A stretch of DNA of 43,726 nucleotides, taken from positions 1 to 43,726 of IMG/VR virus record IMGVR_UViG_3300017818_000031; one strand, 5' to 3'. A program made the position numbers and the translations under genes. This document shows positions 16,372-23,508 of this stretch, one piece after another. Each line of letters opens with the position of its first letter. Position 1 is the stretch's first letter. The DNA comes from a virus. The notes below the pieces were generated by a model, which was not told the origin of the DNA, did no database searches, and saw only the letters and a program-made list of their open reading frames with translations.

Positions 16372-16382
16372 GTCATCACCGT

Positions 16383-18413
16383 TCATTCCCCACCCTTATC
16401 AAAGGAGTCGCCATCATCAAGGTGTGAGAGGTGGGCATTAGCCAGCGATTCCCAAGCGTCATCATCCTCGCTGTCTAACGAAAATGTTCGCACAGCCTCC
16501 TTGACCTTCTCACGAACTTCACGCTTCTTTTGGAGTTCAGCGGTTGCAGAATCCTGTCCTTTGTTGAGCCATCCACATCGGGTGTTGAAGAGGTCATCAC
16601 GGAACTTGGTTTCGCCAACGATGTCGTAAATCATGCTGGACTCGCGCCCCTCCGTGAGATAGTGAGGAAGAATCAGCCCCGACCAAATCGGTGCTTGGGC
16701 TTTGGAGGGACAGCCGATTCGCTGGAGAAGTTTCGGGTCTTGCTTATTGGGGCGAATACGAGCCTGTGGTGGATTGCTGGTTTCCAGCACATCGCTGAAC
16801 TCCTTCATCAAATCGGGAATCGCCCTGCGAGCAGACTCAACGAAGAGTGGTGCGAGTGCGTGGGTTTCCATCAAGCCCGTACGCGTCTTGACGATTGCCC
16901 ATGTCTTGCGACCGCCTCCACGACCGCCTCCACGCCTCTTGACTTCAATTAGGCCAGCATCCTCCAGCGTGGGCAAATGCTTCTGCTGGAGGGCGTTCTT
17001 GGACACGGAGAAGGCGTGAATGTGCAACCATTGGAGAATGTTGTCTTCGGACAGCGAGCGTGTGCTGGCTTCCATCTCTTGCATTTGGCGGAACACCATC
17101 CACGAATCATCGGGAACACCCGACAGGCTGGCTCGGAGAACGAGGTCGCACAGCAACAGCCCAATCACATTGTCTTCCACCGAAGCCAGCAGGTATTCGT
17201 CTTCCCCGATGGTTTGAATCGGTCGTTGTTGCTGGTGGATGAGAGCCACCGCATCAATGATGGACAGGACTTTGTGAATATCACGCTGGTGCTGTGCGTT
17301 CCGAGATGGGAAGAACTCGGCCATCAACGGTGCGAAAATGTTGCGAACTTTGTGTTGCTTGAGGTTGAGCATGGATGCTTGAAGCAGTTTCAAGTCGGGG
17401 TGGATTTGAAGCAGTTCGGGGCGCGCCTTCGCCAGCAGGGAATTGGACACCACAGCCTCCACTTTGTCGGGTGTCGTATCGGGTGTCATCAGCAATTGCC
17501 GTGTGATTTGTTCAGCCTCGCTGGGATTGCGTGTGGTCAGCGTGATGAACGATGGGCGACCACGAATGATGAAGTCCCGTGTTTCAATCTCGCCCGTCAG
17601 TTCGTTCTTGATTGGGGTCTTCCAAACGAGTTCGTCATCATCGCCCGACATCAGCGGTTTCATTCGCTTGATGAATGAGAACGATTCATCCTTCTCCAAG
17701 ATGACGATGCAACGGTTGTGAACATTCACGATGAAATGACCCTCATCGCTGACTTCATCGTAGTCGTATTTGAGTGCCTCTTTGGATGCACCAGCCAAGA
17801 CCATGACCATTGACTTGGGCATCCCGTTTCGTGCTGTGAGCGTCATGTATGTCTTCCCGCTGGAAGACGCACCAATCATCTCAAGGTTGAGTGGGTTGTC
17901 CGTCTTGCACGACATGAAAACGAGGAAGGTCAAGAGCAGGTTCGCATCATCACCGACAAACGGGGTCGGGCGCGATTGGTGGAGAATCTCGTTGATTCGG
18001 TCAAGCAGATTCGGTTGCTGGAGGAACAGGTTCATCGTATCGGACTCAATAACACCGAAGGAGGAAGGCAAGCCCTCGTATTCGCTCGCCTCTCGTTCAA
18101 TTTTGTCAGCAACGGGCGCGGGGATGAAGTTCCCATCACGAAGGCAGATACCGACTTGAAGCATCGCTGTCTTGAAGTCATCCTTCTCCGAATCGGGAAT
18201 GCCCACCGCTTTGGACAGGCGACTGATGGAGTGCTGGCTCAACAGGTTGAACTTGCCCAGCGGTTTGTCATCAAAGTCCACCGTGAAGTCCATGCGACCC
18301 TTCCCAGCGGAGAGGAAGGTCATGTTGATGTTGCGACCACAGACGGTCGCCTCGTATCGCTGTGCCGATGTCGCTGACTGTCGGACTTCAATGGGTGCTT
18401 CGCTCTCACTCAT
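16383..18413 (-). CDS. AAA+ ATPase with winged helix, probable replicative helicase
   Basis: A 676-aa ATPase. Walker A is GASSSGKT (181-188), with a Walker B-like strand CIVILEKDES (235-244), in which Glu replaces the usual Asp, and a sensor-like stretch ITLTTRNPS (290-298). Residues about 250-285 (LMSGDDDELVWKTP, then RDFIIRGRPSFI) resemble helicase-like ATPases found fused to or beside CHC2-type primases. About residues 440-525 form a winged-helix region with a Gly/Arg-rich wing (RRGGGRGGGRK). No other replicative helicase is seen beside primase, clamp and polymerase, so this is the best candidate. The ATG at 18413 is 25 nt after its class B box. Confidence 0.6.
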   Translation of the reverse strand: MSESEAPIEVRQSATSAQRYEATVCGRNINMTFLSAGKGRMDFTVDFDDKPLGKFNLLSQHSISRLSKAVGIPDSEKDDFKTAMLQVGICLRDGNFIPAPVADKIEREASEYEGLPSSFGVIESDTMNLFLQQPNLLDRINEILHQSRPTPFVGDDANLLLTFLVFMSCKTDNPLNLEMIGASSSGKTYMTLTARNGMPKSMVMVLAGASKEALKYDYDEVSDEGHFIVNVHNRCIVILEKDESFSFIKRMKPLMSGDDDELVWKTPIKNELTGEIETRDFIIRGRPSFITLTTRNPSEAEQITRQLLMTPDTTPDKVEAVVSNSLLAKARPELLQIHPDLKLLQASMLNLKQHKVRNIFAPLMAEFFPSRNAQHQRDIHKVLSIIDAVALIHQQQRPIQTIGEDEYLLASVEDNVIGLLLCDLVLRASLSGVPDDSWMVFRQMQEMEASTRSLSEDNILQWLHIHAFSVSKNALQQKHLPTLEDAGLIEVKRRGGGRGGGRKTWAIVKTRTGLMETHALAPLFVESARRAIPDLMKEFSDVLETSNPPQARIRPNKQDPKLLQRIGCPSKAQAPIWSGLILPHYLTEGRESSMIYDIVGETKFRDDLFNTRCGWLNKGQDSATAELQKKREVREKVKEAVRTFSLDSEDDDAWESLANAHLSHLDDGDSFDKGGE
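16396..16402 (-). promoter_or_regulatory. Class B promoter (SSB-like gene)
   Basis: TTTGATAAGGGTGGGG on the minus strand, box ending 25 nt before the ATG at 16371. It lies inside the end of the helicase-like gene, so the SSB-like gene can be transcribed on its own. Confidence 0.55.
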
Positions 18414-18417
18414 GGCT

Positions 18418-18444
18418 GGTGGGGAGTCGCCCCACCATTATGAA
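18418..18444 (-). promoter_or_regulatory. Class B promoter with perfect inverted repeat (helicase)
   Basis: TTCATAATGGTGGGG on the minus strand, box 18438-18444, ending 25 nt before the ATG. GGTGGGG (18418-18424) and CCCCACC (18430-18436) form a perfect 7-bp inverted repeat with a 5-nt loop between box and start. Confidence 0.6.
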
Positions 18445-18456
18445 GTCGGTGTGGGC

Positions 18457-18837
18457 TCAAGCCATGTTGTAGTGCTTGCGAACACAATTGCACACGGCTT
18501 CTTTGTCCATGAATCCGATTGCTTCTTCTGCGGTCATGTTCTCGCTGATGATGTCTTGGAAGTGTTCGTGTGCAATCTCGGCAACGGTCATGCCGTGAAA
18601 CACATAGTCCACATTCCCTTCACGCTGACAGCGAGGGGCAGTTCCTCGGCGTTCCATTTTGACGGCTCGGCAAGAGCGAGCGTGGATTTTGACCGTTCCG
18701 CTTTGGAACACATGACCAACGATGTGCTTGTCGTGAGCGACAATTTTGTGTTCCTTGTTCTTCCAAACGAAGTGGTCAAGTCCCTTGTGGGTGATGAGGT
18801 CAAGGTAGTGTCCGTCATGGTTTTGTGCTTGGGTCAT
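18457..18837 (-). CDS. Hypothetical His-rich protein, 126 aa
   Basis: Not recognised. It contains many histidines (HDGHYLDLITHKGLDHFVW, HDKHIVGHVF) and a few scattered cysteines that do not form a clear zinc motif, so metal binding is possible but unproven. The C-terminal third is helical. The ATG at 18837 is 24 nt after the TTGATATACCCCC box of a class A promoter; the longer frame upstream runs through both promoter elements. It is a single gene between the helicase-like gene and a small orphan operon. Confidence 0.65.
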   Translation of the reverse strand: MTQAQNHDGHYLDLITHKGLDHFVWKNKEHKIVAHDKHIVGHVFQSGTVKIHARSCRAVKMERRGTAPRCQREGNVDYVFHGMTVAEIAHEHFQDIISENMTAEEAIGFMDKEAVCNCVRKHYNMA

Positions 18838-18860
18838 GGTCAATGGTAGCAAGCGGGGGT

Positions 18861-18885
18861 ATATCAATGCTTTGCAGAATATCAA
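18861..18885 (-). promoter_or_regulatory. Class A tandem promoter
   Basis: TATCAATG elements at 18861-18867 and 18879-18885 on the plus strand, 18 bp apart. The proximal box ends 24 nt before the ATG at 18837. This is one of the best examples of the pair. Confidence 0.65.
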
Positions 18886-18901
18886 TGGTTTTGACCACTT
18901 T

Positions 18902-19165
18902 TCACTCCGATTCGGATGAGCCAGCGATGTCCAAGAAACCGATTTCACGCATTGACCAATGAGCCGAACAGCCTTGATGACAGATGACATGGTTGGGATA
19001 GGACTCTATTGGCTTCAATACGAAGGCAACGATGTGCTGACCCTGTTCACCGCACTTCCGACAGGTTTGGTTTTGGATGACTTGGATGACTTCCTTGACC
19101 GCGCCCGTTGAGCCATCCAATGCTGGTGCAACGACATGGCTGGGATAGTGGGGTTCTCGTTCCAT
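18902..19165 (-). CDS. Small putative zinc-ribbon protein, 87 aa
   Basis: No family is recognised. The middle holds CRKCGEQGQH, a CxxC knuckle, followed by HVICHQGCSAHW, so a Cys/His zinc site is likely. The ATG at 19165 is preceded by GGTGTGAGC and lies 5 nt below the stop of the 363-aa gene, so it is the last gene of a four-gene operon. Longer starts would overlap the upstream gene heavily. Small zinc proteins in viruses often bind nucleic acid or host factors; nothing more can be said. Confidence 0.6.
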   Translation of the reverse strand: MEREPHYPSHVVAPALDGSTGAVKEVIQVIQNQTCRKCGEQGQHIVAFVLKPIESYPNHVICHQGCSAHWSMREIGFLDIAGSSESE

Positions 19166-19170
19166 GATGC

Positions 19171-20262
19171 TCACACCTTCTTCAAGAGCCTGTCCACGAC
19201 CTGCTGTTGCTTGCTGGACAGCGAGCGACCCGTAGCGATGCGAGGAATCACAGAAGCCACGAAGGACTGTTCCCACTCGTTGAGCGAGCCGTCATCAAGA
19301 CGGGCTTGGAGTTTGACTGCGACAGGAGGCAGGTCATCGCTGTTGATGTTGGTGCGAGCCTTGCACTCCTGTGTGAATCGGAGATAGCCACCGACCAACG
19401 AATCCTTGCCCGATGTGCTGATTTTGGTTGCTACACGGCTCACCATGTCCCGTTCCCAGCGGTTGAGTTCCAAGTCCTTGACGGATTCTCGCCACTCGTC
19501 AGCCTCACGGTTGAATTGGTTTCGCTTCTCGTTGATTTGAGCGAGGAACGCCTTCTTGCGTTCAATGTCAGCCTCAAGGTTAGCGTGTCGCTGGAGAGCG
19601 ACTAATTCGTTCCTTCGTTCCCATGCTTGCATCTCCTGTTCAGCGTTGAGGCAGAAGTCTTCCCACGCCTTCATGGTCTTCGCACCCAAATAGCCGTGTG
19701 TAGCCAGCCTCTTGACGACTGTGCGGTATAGCGATGCGTGTGGCGACCACTTGCGTGTCATGAACGGCTTCCAGCGTTGAAGGTCAGCAAGTGCCGTTGG
19801 GAATCGCGTGGCGAAGTCAGCCCGAAGGAACTCCTTCTTGGCTTCGGTCATCTCGGACTTCAAGAACTCCTTCTTTTCTTCATCCGACAGCACACGACCG
19901 AGCGAATCACGAATCTCAATGTAGCGATACACGCACACATTCCCGATGAGGATTTGGTCGCCTGTGTCGTCATTCTTGAGTTTGCAGTTCTCCTTGATGG
20001 ATGCACCGCACAGTTCGCAATTGTCGGTGTGTCCATACACCGAGCCCTCGTAGTTCCAATCCTTGCTGAACTCGGAATACGGGCGAATCGCGCCCGTGTC
20101 GGACACGATGCGTGAGATTTTGGCGAGGTTCACAACGATTCGCTTCTCGTACGCGGAGGCTGTGCCTTCGGAGAGTGCGTCATACAGTTCGGAGGGCATC
20201 TCGCCCTTCGCCTCTTGCTTCTTCCAGCGGATTGCCTGTCGTCTTAGGATTTCATTCGTCAT
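19171..20262 (-). CDS. Hypothetical protein with phage-type zinc finger, 363 aa
   Basis: Not assigned to a named family. Residues about 82-112 contain CELCGASIKENC followed by ILIGNVCVYRYI. This CxxC...IGxxC pattern occurs in many phage proteins of unknown role and probably forms a small zinc-binding module. The rest is helical and highly charged, with a likely coiled coil near 215-275 (many Glu, Arg and Lys). The ATG at 20262 directly follows the upstream stop (TGAATG). It is the third gene of the 20742-18902 operon; the function is unknown. Confidence 0.65.
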   Translation of the reverse strand: MTNEILRRQAIRWKKQEAKGEMPSELYDALSEGTASAYEKRIVVNLAKISRIVSDTGAIRPYSEFSKDWNYEGSVYGHTDNCELCGASIKENCKLKNDDTGDQILIGNVCVYRYIEIRDSLGRVLSDEEKKEFLKSEMTEAKKEFLRADFATRFPTALADLQRWKPFMTRKWSPHASLYRTVVKRLATHGYLGAKTMKAWEDFCLNAEQEMQAWERRNELVALQRHANLEADIERKKAFLAQINEKRNQFNREADEWRESVKDLELNRWERDMVSRVATKISTSGKDSLVGGYLRFTQECKARTNINSDDLPPVAVKLQARLDDGSLNEWEQSFVASVIPRIATGRSLSSKQQQVVDRLLKKV

Positions 20263-20562
20263 TCAGTTCATCCCCCGATTGATAACAAAGTCAATGGCCT
20301 TAGCCATGTGGTTGGCGTAGTCGGATTCATAGAGCGATTTGCTCATGTCGTTGAAGTGGTTGAGTTCAACCAAACCATCCTCACGGATGACAACGGTTGC
20401 ACACCAATCGGTGTAGTGGGAATCGCTCTCGTTGAAAATGCAAACACGGGCGTGTCCCTGTGCCTTCAAATCCTTCGCTCGCTTGGTTGCTTGCACGATG
20501 CTGTCAAACCTCTCAAGGTTCTCGTCGCAGTCGCCGTATTCAATGTAAATCGGTGCGGTCAT
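20263..20562 (-). CDS. Hypothetical protein, 99 aa
   Basis: Not recognised. It is a compact soluble alpha/beta protein, with an acidic start (YIEYGDCDENLERFDSI), a helix rich in Lys and Ala (QATKRAKDLKAQGHA) and a strand-turn-strand (ARVCIFNESDSHYTDWC, TVVIREDGLVEL). It has three Cys but no paired motif. The ATG at 20562 follows the previous stop as TGAATG and has GGAGATGA upstream, so translation is probably coupled. It is the second gene of a four-gene operon. Confidence 0.6.
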   Translation of the reverse strand: MTAPIYIEYGDCDENLERFDSIVQATKRAKDLKAQGHARVCIFNESDSHYTDWCATVVIREDGLVELNHFNDMSKSLYESDYANHMAKAIDFVINRGMN

Positions 20563-20742
20563 TCAGTTCATCTCCTTTTGTTTCTTCAACAGCATCTCAA
20601 ATGGGGATGCGGTCAAGCGGTCGTATTCGGCTTCAAGTTTCGTGATTTTCTTGCAGATGGAGTGTGCTTGACTGCGGGTGCAAGTGTCAAGTTTCTTCTG
20701 CAAGGTCAAAATCTCTTCCATGATTGCGTCTGCTCGGAACAT
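20563..20742 (-). CDS. Small coiled-coil protein, 59 aa
   Basis: Not recognised. Almost the whole chain is helical with heptad character (IMEEILTLQKKLDT, KKITKLEAEYDRL). The start is uncertain. I used the ATG at 20742, which has GAGG 9 nt upstream and lies a short leader below the class A promoter. A TTG at 20757 and an ATG at 20766 are in frame; the latter lies too close to the box. It leads the four-gene operon ending at 18902. Confidence 0.55.
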   Translation of the reverse strand: MFRADAIMEEILTLQKKLDTCTRSQAHSICKKITKLEAEYDRLTASPFEMLLKKQKEMN

Positions 20743-20777
20743 ATTGGTTCGCCTCAACCCTCCCATGCAAAACCCCC

Positions 20778-20800
20778 TTATCAATGCTTCGCTGTATCAA
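20778..20800 (-). promoter_or_regulatory. Class A tandem promoter
   Basis: TATCAA elements at 20778-20784 and 20794-20800 on the plus strand, 16 bp apart; the proximal one is TTGATAAGGGGG on the minus strand. The first ATG likely to be used is 36 nt beyond the box, so this transcript may carry a short leader. Confidence 0.5.
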
Positions 20801-20802
20801 TG

Positions 20803-22554
20803 TCATTTCAAGTGTCTTTTCAACCATGACGGTGCATCCTGTTTGGCGTTGTGAAACCACGCAGGGAATAGGTGAGCATTCGTGTTGAAATATCGCTGGA
20901 ACGACCCATCCAAGATGAACAGGTGGCCGACATCATCGGGCGTTCTGTTGATTCTCCCTGCCCCTTGAATCAGTCGCAGGGCGACTTGGAGGTTGAACCA
21001 ATTTTGACACGGCTGGTTGCATCCCCAGCGGTTTGAACACAGATTCCCGCTGTATTTGTTCGGAGGCATATACGGACACGCTGGTGTGCCTTCGTGTTCC
21101 CTTCGCCATTGGTGTTCATCCTGTTCCATTCGCTGTGCGATTTGAGGGTCGGGCGTGAACGGGAACGGGACTTTGGAGATGACCAGCCATTCCGCCAGCC
21201 GACCTTTGAAGTCAAAGCCCTCGCCCACATAGGTGGAGATAAGCACCAAGTCATCTCGCTTGGATGAAAAGAACTCGTCAAGGGCGTGTTGTCGCCCGAT
21301 TCCGTTGCTGTCGTGGGTGATGATGCGGTCGCCCAATCCTCTCGCTTGCAGACCCTCCACGATGGTCTTGCGAATGGCGTGGGTGTGAGGGAGGATGACT
21401 CCCCGCTTGTTCGGGAATCGTTCCATGATGGCGGAGATGGCTTTGATTTGACGAGGCAGGGACTTCTCCCTTCGGCTGTATGACATCTCCCCGCAGGGCG
21501 CGACATACACATTGAAGTTCTCCTTCGGGAAGGGTGATTGCGTGATTTTCACATACAGCGTTTTGTGATTCTCCAGCCCCAGCGACTTGAGGTATGTGTC
21601 AATGTCCAAGATGGTGGCTGACAGCAGAATCCGCTTTCGCGATATTGCTTCCAATCGGTCGGGCGCGATTTTGTTCACTCGGACAGGTTTCGCCACCATC
21701 CGTTGCTTGCCTCGTTTGTCCGTATCGGACTCAATAACCACATCGTTTGGATTCTCCAACAGTTCCAGCAAGGTCGCGCATTTGTCAATGATGGTTCGCA
21801 TCGCATCAATCACATTCTCGTCTTTGTCCGATTCAGCCTTCTCCAATGTTCCCATCGCGCCCTCCAAGAGTTTGCTGACCGAATCCTTCCAATCGGCTGG
21901 GTGATAGTGCATGGGGAACGGATAGCGCGCCCCGAAGACGCTGGTGAAGTCAGCGTGGTTGATGACGACTTCCATCAAGTCCATGAAGAACGGTTCTAAT
22001 TGGTGAGCCTCGTCAATGATGGCGAAGTCCCGCTGGTCAAATGTCCCATCGGGCGATTGAATCACACGGAACAGATACGATGGATTGGACAGCGTGAGCC
22101 TCGCATCCCTCGCCTCAAACTTCTGTGCATAATACGGGCAGGGGTCGGCTTCCTTCGCATGAACGCACTTCTGCTTGCTCTTGGCCGAATAGCAGGGCGC
22201 GTTGGTTGCTGTGCCTTCACGCACCCAGCATGGAAAGTTCCCACGACCACGAACCTCTTTGAGAACCGAGCCGTAGTCCCGTTTATATTGGTCGGTCAGT
22301 CCGAGCGATGGGGACAGCAAATATGCTGACTGAAATCGTGCTTGCACCGTCATCGCAATCGCTGACTTGCCGATTCCTGTCGGTGCTTCAATCACCACAT
22401 TGTCAAAGTCATCGTTGTCCAACGCCCACCACACGACCGAGAGGGCATCGTCTTGATACCTTCGTGGCGAGGGCAGGGGGAAGTGAGGTCGGATTTTTTC
22501 CCACTCATTCGGCAAGGTCGCCTTGCTCGGAATGTTGATTTGCACGACCGCCAT
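20803..22554 (-). CDS. XPD/DinG-family Fe-S DNA helicase
   Basis: A superfamily 2 5'-3' helicase of 583 aa. The Walker A motif is APTGIGKS (57-64), motif II is DEAH (181-184), the SAT motif lies near 310 (LLSATIL), and motif VI is QGAGRINR (about 530-537). Four cysteines at 109, 121, 130 and 139 sit between motifs I and II where XPD and DinG hold their 4Fe-4S cluster. A second Cys-rich patch near 480-505 (NLCSNRWGCNQPC) is unusual. It is a single gene with its own class B promoter. A role in unwinding, repair or promoter opening is possible; the viral role is unknown. Confidence 0.92.
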   Translation of the reverse strand: MAVVQINIPSKATLPNEWEKIRPHFPLPSPRRYQDDALSVVWWALDNDDFDNVVIEAPTGIGKSAIAMTVQARFQSAYLLSPSLGLTDQYKRDYGSVLKEVRGRGNFPCWVREGTATNAPCYSAKSKQKCVHAKEADPCPYYAQKFEARDARLTLSNPSYLFRVIQSPDGTFDQRDFAIIDEAHQLEPFFMDLMEVVINHADFTSVFGARYPFPMHYHPADWKDSVSKLLEGAMGTLEKAESDKDENVIDAMRTIIDKCATLLELLENPNDVVIESDTDKRGKQRMVAKPVRVNKIAPDRLEAISRKRILLSATILDIDTYLKSLGLENHKTLYVKITQSPFPKENFNVYVAPCGEMSYSRREKSLPRQIKAISAIMERFPNKRGVILPHTHAIRKTIVEGLQARGLGDRIITHDSNGIGRQHALDEFFSSKRDDLVLISTYVGEGFDFKGRLAEWLVISKVPFPFTPDPQIAQRMEQDEHQWRREHEGTPACPYMPPNKYSGNLCSNRWGCNQPCQNWFNLQVALRLIQGAGRINRTPDDVGHLFILDGSFQRYFNTNAHLFPAWFHNAKQDAPSWLKRHLK

Positions 22555-22557
22555 GTG

Positions 22558-22842
22558 TCAGCGAGGTTCGCCCACCGTTATCAAACAGCCATCTGCGTAT
22601 TGGTCAAGGGGGAACGGGTGTGGCGTAAAGCCGTAGCCGTGAGTCTTTGGTCTGCGAGGCACACGGAGGTTTCGGCTCTTGAGTCGGATTCCTTCCTCGT
22701 TCGCGGTCGCAGATGCGTGTTGGGCAGTTCGGATTCGGTCGTTGTCCTTTCGGAAGACCCGCCCCTCAACCTTTCGCCACCATCGGTGGAACTTCGCATC
22801 ATTTCCATTTTCCCTTCCGTGATACCTGTGCGTCTTGCCCAT
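22558..22842 (-). CDS. Basic hypothetical protein, 94 aa
   Basis: Not recognised. It is rich in Arg, Lys and His (GKTHRYHGREN, WRRKVEGRVFRKDNDRIR, LRVPRRPKTHGY), which suggests nucleic-acid binding, but no fold is recognisable. The ATG at 22842 follows GGAGATGAGAAC and lies 13 nt below the stop of the 114-aa gene, so the two form an operon. Its 3' end overlaps the promoter of the XPD gene. Longer starts overlap the upstream gene. Confidence 0.55.
   Translation of the reverse strand: MGKTHRYHGRENGNDAKFHRWWRKVEGRVFRKDNDRIRTAQHASATANEEGIRLKSRNLRVPRRPKTHGYGFTPHPFPLDQYADGCLITVGEPR
22578..22584 (-). promoter_or_regulatory. Class B promoter (XPD helicase)
   Basis: TTTGATAACGGTGGGCG on the minus strand, box ending 24 nt before the ATG at 22554. 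It lies within the end of the upstream 94-aa gene. Confidence 0.6.
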
Positions 22843-22855
22843 GTTCTCATCTCCT

Positions 22856-23200
22856 TCATTCAATTCCGTATGCCGTTGGGTCGGTTGTCCAACCGCTTGG
22901 TGTCCAAAGAGGATAATCGTCATTGAGGTGATATTCCACCATTGACTTCGCCATCATGATTGCATGGCTTCGTGTTGGTCGGTGCTGGTGGCGTTCTTTG
23001 GGCATGATGTCCATTTCATCGCCTATCGTGATGAGGTTGCCCTTGAGGTCATAGATTTCAACGACAAAAGTGTGGTATTGGTCTTTGAGGGTGTAGTGGT
23101 GAACGCAGTCAGCGAACTTGATGCGACCATACGACACATCACCCTTCGGGGTTTTGGTCGTAGTCGTGTGATACGACTTCTCACCGTGTTGGCTGGTCAT
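22856..23200 (-). CDS. Hypothetical His-rich protein, 114 aa
   Basis: Not recognised. It begins with a Thr/His/Lys-rich stretch (HGEKSYHTTTTKTPKGD), then beta-like strands (YHTFVVEIYDLKGNLITIGD), a basic His-rich segment (KERHQHRPTRSHA) and a helix. I chose the ATG at 23200, which is 23 nt below the TTGATAAGG box of a class A promoter; longer frames would cross that promoter. It is the first gene of a two-gene operon running away from the divergent intergenic region. Confidence 0.6.
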   Translation of the reverse strand: MTSQHGEKSYHTTTTKTPKGDVSYGRIKFADCVHHYTLKDQYHTFVVEIYDLKGNLITIGDEMDIMPKERHQHRPTRSHAIMMAKSMVEYHLNDDYPLWTPSGWTTDPTAYGIE

Positions 23201-23222
23201 GCCCTGCCCAGCACACACTACC

Positions 23223-23245
23223 TTATCAATGCTTTGCTTCATCAA
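23223..23245 (-). promoter_or_regulatory. Class A tandem promoter
   Basis: TTATCAA at 23223-23229 and TCATCAA at 23239-23245 on the plus strand, 16 bp apart. The proximal box (TTGATAAGG on the minus strand) ends 23 nt before the ATG at 23200. The distal copy is degenerate. Confidence 0.5.
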
Positions 23246-23341
23246 TGTCCTAAATGATTGGAATTGCACCTTCCTTAGAACACACACATATTGACCAAAG
23301 TGTATGTCTTTCAGCACCCCTGTTCGTTTGATTCTTTGGGG

Positions 23342-23362
23342 TTGTGTGCCGAAGGCACACAA
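23342..23362. repeat. Perfect hairpin, 9-bp stem with GAA loop
   Basis: TTGTGTGCC (23342-23350) and GGCACACAA (23354-23362) separated by GAA. It lies inside the divergent intergenic region, with one copy of a 13-bp direct repeat overlapping its right end. It could be a terminator, protein site or origin element. Confidence 0.6.
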
Positions 23363-23481
23363 ATGATTGGAATAAAAACACTTCGTTCATTGATACGATG
23401 TCGGAATCTCAAGTCAATGCTCGCAATATCAAGTCAATGCCCTGCTCGGAATCTCAACAGTCCCCATCATTCGTCAGCCAA

Positions 23482-23488
23482 TTAAACC
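23482..23488 (+). promoter_or_regulatory. Class C promoter (tail hub gene)
   Basis: TTAAACC within AATTAAACC on the plus strand, last C at 23488, exactly 21 nt before the ATG at 23509. The same AACC-to-ATG spacing is seen at the other class C genes. It implies that the hub starts at 23509. Confidence 0.6.
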
Positions 23489-23508
23489 GAATGCGTAGTG
23501 GGTTGGGT

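Larger units (their letters stand above)
23201..23508. other. Divergent, repeat-rich intergenic region (possible origin)
   Basis: 308 nt between the divergent starts at 23200 (minus) and 23509 (plus). It holds a class A promoter (23223-23245), the element TTCAGCACCCCTG (23310-23322), direct repeats AAATGATTGGAAT (23252-23264 and 23361-23373), a 9-bp hairpin (23342-23362), repeats TCAAGTCAATGC (23409-23420 and 23429-23440) and TCGGAATCTCAA (23401-23412 and 23446-23457), and the hub promoter at 23482-23488. The part from 23398 is also open in the hub frame, so it may be coding. Such a mix fits a replication origin or a divergent control region; neither is proven. Confidence 0.45.

Noticed and set aside
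23344-23508. N-terminal extension of the hub protein from 23344 or 23398
   Set aside because: The extension is made of direct repeats and contains the class C promoter. The promoter spacing points to 23509, although the frame is open and an upstream start cannot be fully excluded.
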